This document shows, piece by piece, positions 7,501-9,464 of a stretch of DNA of 9,464 nt. A program made the position numbers and the translations under genes. The stretch is from a bacterium. Lineage in GTDB: Bacteria; UBA9089; JASEGY01. The stretch's first letter is position 1; each line of letters starts with the position of its first letter. Under the pieces are notes generated by a model that was given only the letters and a program-made list of their open reading frames with translations, had not been told where the DNA came from and did no database searches. The stretch is from NCBI GenBank assembly GCA_030019105.1, contig JASEGY010000110.1, positions 1-9,464 on the forward strand, written 5' to 3'.

Positions 7501-9464
7501 TAAGGAGATGTCCCACCAGTAACGGATAATGTTTGGGAATAGAAAGAATCTATCTGGCCATCAGGTAAGAGCGAAGGGGTAGTAATCGTAAGAGGCGGTT
7601 CTATAATCTGATAGGTAATGGTAATAGTATCCGTTCCGGTATTACCGGCATTATCCGCGGCCGTGACCACAAATTCGTTGGCCCCTTCAGACAGCGGGAC
7701 AGAAAAGCTAAAGGTGTCCGGATTACCCGCGTTGTCTTGACCGGTATTGATGAAAACAGTGGCCACACCTGAGGCTGTATCTGTCGCTGTTCCGGAAATG
7801 GTCATCACATCGCTGGTGGTGCTCGTATCCCGGCCATTATTCGGAGAGGTAATGGTGACCACTGGCGGCGTAATGTCTACAGCCGGTTGTTGTAACCTCA
7901 CCAGGCATTCGGTTTCCTTCCCATCATCGCAGACCTCGTAACTTAAAGTGATAGTGCAACCGCCATCGGCTAAATTAGTTGGTGTCCATCGGCCGGTGTA
8001 GAGACCACTGCCTTGATGGATGAGAGAAAATGCTGGATCGCCATTGGAAAATGAGGCCCGCACGGATAAATCCGATACTCCAGCGGCTGATTTGACCTGA
8101 ATTGTGGTCGAAGTCCCAATGAATAGCTCTTGATTATCCGCCGGCTGCTCAATGACGATGGACTCCGACTTAAAGTAGGAATTGCCGGCGGCTAACTGGT
8201 CTGCCCCGGCCTGATCCGCAGCTATCACATAGAAAGTAACCTCACTCAGCGAGATACGGGTAATAAATTCTTCCAGGAGCAGGTAGCTCCCCCGGTTCAT
8301 AGTCGAATCTAACCGGATGCTGTTGTTTGCTACACCCACCGTTGGGATATTAAGCGCCGAAGTCGGCAGGTCAAAGGTGTAGTCGCCGCGAGGCACCGTG
8401 TTGGATAACTCGCCAACCAGGTTGTTATTAACATAGATACGAATATTATGGGGGTAAACCCCGCTCGATGAACCAAAGACAGCCGCCAGACAGGCTTGGG
8501 TAATCTTGTCTTTCTCGACCTCAGCCGGAATCTGGAAGCCGGCATGTAAGGGGCTATGATTGGTGCAGTTATCAACCCGCGTCCTGGAGGCCAGAAAGAC
8601 ATCGTTTAGCATCACCGCATAGAAGTCCTTGCCTGCCGGAGGAGAGAAATCGACTGTGATTTCCTGGTTCTGCGTTAATGTCCCTGTCCCGGCCGAGACC
8701 GTAAGCACACCCGACCTGGGGGCCGACGGATGCTCAAACAGATATTTAAGCGACGGGATAGCCTTGAATTCAAGAGTCCTCCCTGAGGCCAGCCCCGCAT
8801 GCTCCACTACCGGCTCAAAGATGACAAATCCAGCCAGGTTTTCATCCGCTGTCACCCTGAGGTCAGTCAGGGCATCCCCCTGGTTGGTTATCCTGAATCT
8901 TTTAGTTAAGGTAGCCGGATCAGTCTCGACCTCTTCAAAGCTGAAGTCAATATTGGGCCAATGCACGGTAATCCGCAGCCTGGCCTCATCCGTCATCACC
9001 TGATCTGTGCCGGTATCATTTGTTATCCTGGCGATGACCTCGTAATATTCTCCCTCTGGCTTTTCAGCATCCTGGGCGTGGACGACCAGGTTCACATTCC
9101 TGGTCGAACTGGCGTTCACCGGTATGATGGCATCCACACTCCCGTCTCCTGTAAATCCCACGACCAGGTCCTCGTAAGGGTTGATGATCTCACAGAGCAG
9201 GGTATGCCCCTCATTATCCGTATTTGTCACCTGGATAGCCGGACTCGGCTGCTGGTTGTAGTCCCGGTTTACCGTGTAGGTATAAACCCGCTGACTAAAC
9301 ATAATCCCATTATCAACATAAAAGCTCCTCGGCTGGCTGGCAGCCGTCTTTTCGTCGTCGGTAGCGCTTTCCACGTAATAGGTATAGGTCTCATTCCGGT
9401 CCAGGCTGCTCACTGTTACCGTATGGAAGAGACCATCATCACCCGTGTAGCTGCTGTAACTGGC
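1575..9464 (-). CDS. Giant multidomain T9SS-exported surface protein, 5'-truncated by the window edge
   Basis: At least 2629 residues are visible, with no stop between base 9464 and the TAG at 1577-1575. A GTG at 9413 could be read as a start, but the frame is open upstream of it and that GTG codes for a valine inside an FN3-like strand (FHTVTVSSLDRNETYTYYV), so the true start and signal peptide lie outside. The protein is a chain of beta-sandwich modules typical of bacterial adhesins and matrix proteins, interrupted by a von Willebrand A domain and a cysteine-peptidase-like domain. It ends in a T9SS type-A sorting domain, implying Sec export, T9SS passage across the outer membrane and removal of the C-terminal signal on anchoring. 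It is followed by a coupled TPR lipoprotein gene. Adhesion or extracellular substrate handling is inferred; neither ligand nor substrate can be deduced. Domain entries below use residue numbers counted from that GTG; add 17 for visible residues. Confidence 0.93.
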   Translation of the reverse strand, partial: ASYSSYTGDDGLFHTVTVSSLDRNETYTYYVESATDDEKTAASQPRSFYVDNGIMFSQRVYTYTVNRDYNQQPSPAIQVTNTDNEGHTLLCEIINPYEDLVVGFTGDGSVDAIIPVNASSTRNVNLVVHAQDAEKPEGEYYEVIARITNDTGTDQVMTDEARLRITVHWPNIDFSFEEVETDPATLTKRFRITNQGDALTDLRVTADENLAGFVIFEPVVEHAGLASGRTLEFKAIPSLKYLFEHPSAPRSGVLTVSAGTGTLTQNQEITVDFSPPAGKDFYAVMLNDVFLASRTRVDNCTNHSPLHAGFQIPAEVEKDKITQACLAAVFGSSSGVYPHNIRIYVNNNLVGELSNTVPRGDYTFDLPTSALNIPTVGVANNSIRLDSTMNRGSYLLLEEFITRISLSEVTFYVIAADQAGADQLAAGNSYFKSESIVIEQPADNQELFIGTSTTIQVKSAAGVSDLSVRASFSNGDPAFSLIHQGSGLYTGRWTPTNLADGGCTITLSYEVCDDGKETECLVRLQQPAVDITPPVVTITSPNNGRDTSTTSDVMTISGTATDTASGVATVFINTGQDNAGNPDTFSFSVPLSEGANEFVVTAADNAGNTGTDTITITYQIIEPPLTITTPSLLPDGQIDSFYSQTLSVTGGTSPYTWTKISGDLPDGLSLSPSGFISGTPAAVGDFTFTVKVTDSSAPVKEAAESFSITVPNIIINLTQIDPAKFPTIECYVSVTDANYVPISGLTVSNFQLTEQSDREALPTIENISLAPISDWEGSAIALVIDRSGSMKRTPMEDAKSAANSLVDMMQPLDRTAVISFNERAWVNQSFTSDQAALHNAIDGLSSGGATSLYDAIYLGIGESVSEIGVKAVIALTDGVDNQSRHNSQGIIDYANSSGVPVYTIGLGEVNEDVLQQIARETGGSYHHTPTSSELQQIYDELAQSIETQYLITYNTHNPNYDGALRTVNISVTYAGDSDSDNGTYMPDEPPRIVRTQETIDLSSASRSAGQDLTIAANITDNTHVTEAWLFYRISGSGLSYTQSAMTNTSGDIYEATIPSANVIAPGVDYYLTASDVALTISNPRNSPEVYPCQIAIAPNEKPTITHTPVTNSLPDAAVTITASVKDATDYVEEVVLFYRIPGYVLYDRVEMTNSSGSIYSGVIPGSVVTTAGVEYYIFARDNQEVGAYQGTDISPHLIQSGTKPDLAVSGIEFFNNTSPYRAKQISIKAVVRNNGPGVADAVVVEFVKEDNVTQQSQVIGSLSLGSLSPGETKEAIIKDLSTSELADCVVFAATTAAGQEEVNPGDNTKSQKVKISYVDWNYMIDAYSFENWALDWMEWIKIVVDFFQDWIGVTGKPLWMMIIPEAVQDIKIYWPIGHCTGMSSTAILYKESEDYKPEDLRGIATYAMDFNDEAAKLSIKQHHTENNSYFGCTYRNYLKESQPGGLPKVIRDTWETVKDSIEDEKPIVLVMRQVSAESGEFEGTGHAVVIYKILELGETKIAYIYDPEYPISEYETYVKNYGHIPQVTFTIPNDPQLSAFTPDPCYSYNFASAFYPVPVGSEELNNLLYSYFEDLYESIIEKSTQNNLCRLSFHSPVDVLITNQDGRKVGYLNSQIINEIPGAEVEIIEEMKVFYVPADLTYTVETTGTDSGTFDFNRIMPKPDGSLEVVSYEDVPTDVGAKTTLNINPAAPDYTMSLDNDGDGITDETRAPAYQKTLDTTSPDTITDLAASDSTPTAITLTWTAPGDDGDSGTASSYDIRYSTSIITEDNWNQADMCEGEPNPEIAGTLQEFAVSGLMPGSTYYFAIKAFDEELNSSALSNTASGTTPKSPPQAVDLSSSSLEVFRTNSLLISSNGADSEALESELSCEIEYKSPTGDWTAFENEAFAIDRWEVTFAPFLTAELGQYDFRVRYTNSSGLSSGWLEELDMVTVLNNPPAIDSSGDTFSLTEDISKDFDLTPYESDVENSGADLSWSIAPDSVDTGMFLAGIADKTLTITPLPDKFGRDDITLILTDKDGGQARKTDVTIIINPVSDDPPVIESFSPVAPNPAINEGNSLTFTVTAVDPDDDLLSYSWKLDGTEVSTTNSYTCFPTYEDSGLHQVLLVVSDGSLSASQAWTIAVNNVNRCPVPAEIGDRSVNENSLLTINLTASDPDNDSVIFSAETLPEGAAFIDNGNETAAFNWMPGYDNSGSYEVTFKVSDGACTKEERVTITVDEVNRPPVANAGFDVTVAKNTLVTLDGSGSSDLDGDTLTYTWSQTAGHEVILSDSTAVQPTFIPAEADTYTFELVINDGQENSDPARVTIMVEPDIILAVSVLQNPVLTKYLDLYVNSNLLLSSPPTMSLQTGSATSDSVALTEIALQTYKGDYELTGSGTSVITVYAVSAATGRDTTAARTFHAQLLTPAGGSMASPDRKVTLHVPPDALNQETYFTVFSSEEPHGSPAKSAGTEGPVPVGTAYRFGPEMPFNRWLILEFAYTEDEIGNLDETKLRIYQHNGVEWKPVESEVWPEKNIVRAEVTELGTYQLRYDPGYVLPQSFTLFQNYPNPFTQSTSIAYQLPASTRVSIRVYNLSGQLVKTLLEGEVRAGYHTVTWDGKDERDRTVANGVYLYQVVAGKNHLTKKMLLIK
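1578..1859 (-). other. Protein domain: T9SS type-A C-terminal sorting domain
   Basis: Residues 2519-2612 contain, in order, LFQNYPNPF, a TSIAYQLP strand, VSIRVYNLSGQLVKTL, AGYHTVTWDGKD, NGVYLYQVVAG and the terminal KKMLLIK. This matches the Por secretion/FlgD-Ig-like C-terminal domain that targets cargo to the type IX system. It sits at the extreme C-terminus, as the pathway requires. Confidence 0.93.
1875..2252 (-). other. Protein domain: ZU5-like module
   Basis: Residues 2388-2513 begin LTPAGGSMASPDRKVTLHVP and continue with PPDALNQETYFTV, a V-G-T-AYRFGP segment and a LILEFAY strand, then a section with LRIYQHNGVEWKPVES. The glycine pair followed by V-x-L-x-VPPDAL and the YRFGP step are typical of ZU5 domains, which in bacteria occur in large secreted proteins just before a sorting domain. 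I assign it from pattern only. Confidence 0.6.
2253..2531 (-). other. Protein region: unassigned beta-rich spacer
   Basis: Residues 2295-2387 run between the last PKD-like module and the ZU5-like domain. The segment alternates hydrophobic and polar residues (LDLYVNSNLLLSS, GDYELTGSGTSVITVYAVSA), as a beta sandwich would. I do not recognise a named family; the pattern resembles unassigned linker modules that often precede C-terminal sorting domains. Confidence 0.45.
2532..3662 (-). other. Protein domains: four cadherin/PKD-like modules with Asp-rich calcium-type motifs
   Basis: Residues 1918-2294 divide into units of about 90 residues, most starting near a PP or CP after an N or D. Three carry an acidic turn: DPDDD at 2050-2054, DPDND at 2137-2141 and DLDGD at 2231-2235. 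The first unit is cadherin-like (FSLTEDISKDFDLTPY), the second PKD-like (YSWKLDGT), the third cadherin/He_PIG-like and the fourth PKD-like (PPVANAGFDVTV, LDGSGSSD). Such motifs bind calcium and stiffen adhesin stalks in related proteins. Confidence 0.75.
3663..3974 (-). other. Protein domain: Ig-like module
   Basis: Residues 1814-1917 lie between the FN3 domain and the cadherin-like modules. The pattern EIEYKSPTGDW, DRWEVTFAPFLTAELGQYDF and RVRYTNSSGLSSGW resembles Ig-like or FN3-like beta sandwiches that handle differences in a repeated structure. Family not certain. Confidence 0.5.
3975..4304 (-). other. Protein domain: fibronectin type III
   Basis: Residues 1704-1813 show the classic FN3 layout: SPDTITDLAASDSTPTAITL, then TWTAPGDDGDSGTASSYDIR, a long loop holding a Cys, and SGLMPGSTYYFAIKAFDEEL before a Pro-rich exit. 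The Trp, the Y-x-I-R strand and the L-x-P-x-x-x-Y-Y-F turn are all in place. A calcium-type loop DNDGDGITDE precedes it at residues 1682-1691. Confidence 0.9.
4314..4778 (-). other. Protein region: beta domain after the peptidase-like module, ending in a DNDGDG loop
   Basis: Residues 1546-1700 hold a short helical stretch (LLYSYFEDLYESIIEK) and then a beta domain: SPVDVLITNQDGRKVGY, INEIPGAEVE, KVFYVPADLTYTVETTGT. Comparable SPVD-x-L-x-T modules accompany peptidase-like or CARDB domains in large secreted proteins. It ends with DNDGDGITDE at 1682-1691, an EF-hand-like or thrombospondin-3-like calcium loop. The domain name is uncertain; the calcium loop is clear. Confidence 0.6.
4779..5513 (-). 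other. Protein domain: papain/C39-like cysteine-peptidase-like module with Trp-rich lead
   Basis: Residues 1301-1545 differ from the surrounding beta modules. A Trp-rich helical lead (seven Trp between 1303 and 1357) is followed by GHCTGMSSTAIL with candidate nucleophile Cys1362 (codon 5330-5328), then GTGHAVVIYKI with His1469 (5009-5007) and AYIYDPEYP with Asp1489 (4949-4947). The Cys, GHAVV and YDP order and spacing are those of C39-like and papain-fold peptidases. The usual oxyanion Gln six residues before the Cys is not there (Tyr1356), so catalysis is not certain. Self-processing, cleavage of a partner or a binding-only role are all possible. Confidence 0.65.
5514..5852 (-). other. Protein domain: CARDB-like
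   Basis: Residues 1188-1300 begin PDLAVSGIEFFNN and contain KQISIKAVVRNNGPGVADAV, LGSLSPGETKEAII and EVNPGDNTKSQKVKI. The N-N-G-P-G-x-A turn, the L-x-PGE step and the final N-PGDN are the hallmarks of CARDB cell-adhesion-related modules. Confidence 0.85.
5862..6467 (-). other. Protein domains: two tandem related Ig-like modules
   Basis: Residues 983-1081 and 1084-1184 share a pattern: a strand with I-T-A or I-A-A, V-x-E-(A/V)-x-L-F-YRI, a MTN-(T/S)-SG-x-IY step, IP, then GV-(D/E)-YY and an A-x-D turn. They are diverged duplicates. This pattern is common in large secreted proteins and describes beta sandwiches spacing out functional domains. Confidence 0.75.
6609..7151 (-). other. Protein domain: von Willebrand factor A with intact MIDAS
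   Basis: Residues 755-935 contain the metal-ion-dependent adhesion site: ALVIDRSGSM with Asp768, Ser770 and Ser772, GGATSLYDAI with Thr833, and VIALTDGVDN with Asp860. The domain also has the VPVYTIGLGE strand and the LQQIARETGGSYHH end usual for bacterial VWA domains. The preceding residues 698-750 form the beta strand module (V-x-D-x-N-x-x-P-x-SGLTVSNFQL) that often goes before VWA in secreted bacterial proteins. Divalent-metal-dependent ligand binding is expected. Confidence 0.92.
7329..7880 (-). other. Protein domains: bacterial Ig-like and He_PIG-like pair
   Basis: Residues 512-602 start DITPPVVTITSPNNG and contain ISGTATDTASGVATVFIN and GANEFVVTAADNAGNTGTDT, the pattern of glucodextranase-B/Big-type Ig modules. 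Residues 603-695 carry the He_PIG signature: GGTSPYTWTKISGDLPDGLS, SPSGFISGTPAAVGDFTFTV and VTDSSAP. Both are structural modules common in adhesins. Confidence 0.88.
7881..8183 (-). other. Protein domain: Ig-like module before the Big/He_PIG pair
   Basis: Residues 411-511 include SIVIEQPADNQELFIGTSTT, SDLSVRASFSNGDPAFSLIH and GLYTGRWTPTNLADGGCTIT. The strand pattern and the Y-x-G-x-W-x-P-T step resemble Ig-like modules. Two Cys residues here (486 and 495) could pair, with a third at 503. Confidence 0.55.
8184..8636 (-). other. Protein domain: uncharacterised beta-rich domain
   Basis: Residues 260-410 are unlike the short Ig repeats: FYAVMLNDVFLASRTRVDNC, NIRIYVNNNLVGELSNTVPR, GDYTFDLP, NSIRLDSTMNRGSYLLLEEF and VTFYVIAAD. 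The ordering (small-ligand N terminus, IYVNNNLVG strand, NSIRLDS strand, final VTFYVIAA strand) recalls jelly-roll carbohydrate-binding modules. No named family can be assigned by eye. Confidence 0.45.
8637..9464 (-). other. Protein region: FN3-like end and two beta-sandwich modules at the visible N-terminus
   Basis: The codons from 9464 to 9414 read on into residues 1-35 as the last strands of an FN3-like domain (VTVSSLDRNETYTYYVESAT). Residues about 40-150 and 152-258 form two beta-sandwich modules with VTNTDNEGHTLLCEI, GEYYEVIARITN, RFRITNQGDALTDLRV and SGVLTVSAGTGTLTQNQEIT. They resemble the NEW3/CARDB-type modules that compare tethered beta folds. The upstream part of the FN3 domain is cut off by the window edge. 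Confidence 0.6.

Noticed and set aside
2265..9003. Many plus-strand open frames of 60-125 codons opposite the giant gene
   Set aside because: All lie antisense to a continuous domain-rich coding frame and lack recognisable domains; long antisense frames are expected here.

Overview
The window looks like part of a chromosome from an uncultured bacterium with an outer membrane and a type IX secretion system (T9SS), probably in the wider FCB group (candidate phyla near Bacteroidota, Ignavibacteria, KSB1 or WOR-3). This rests on the C-terminal sorting domain of the giant protein, with its NYPNPF motif and KKMLLIK terminus, and on a neighbouring lipoprotein. I cannot place the organism more closely.

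Layout: bases 6-48 hold a 19-bp sequence repeated twice in tandem. One plus-strand gene follows (107-787), encoding a 226-residue Lys/Glu/Ala-rich protein of unknown function. A 10-bp hairpin at 814-839 lies between this gene and two minus-strand genes that converge on it; the rest of the 171-base gap (788-958) shows nothing convincing. The minus-strand genes are a 201-residue TPR lipoprotein (959-1564) and, upstream of it in transcription, a giant mosaic surface protein (1575 to the right edge). The giant gene is incomplete: its frame stays open through base 9464, so the true start and signal peptide lie outside. At least 2629 residues are visible, about 83% of the window.

The visible giant protein reads, N to C: the end of a fibronectin-III-like unit, beta-sandwich modules, an uncharacterised beta-rich domain, Ig-like and He_PIG-like modules, a von Willebrand A domain with intact MIDAS residues, two related Ig-like modules, a CARDB-like module, a Trp-rich segment leading into a papain/C39-like cysteine-peptidase-like domain, a beta domain with a DNDGDG calcium-type loop, an FN3 domain, cadherin/PKD-like modules, a ZU5-like domain, and a T9SS type-A sorting domain.

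The giant gene and the lipoprotein gene are 10 bases apart, and the lipoprotein Shine-Dalgarno sequence overlaps the giant gene's stop codon, so they probably form one translationally coupled operon. My inference is that the giant protein is exported and anchored at the surface for adhesion or substrate processing, and that the lipoprotein is an envelope partner. The most unusual element is the cysteine-peptidase-like module inside the adhesin-like architecture; its DNA also looks more AT-rich than the 5' part of the gene.
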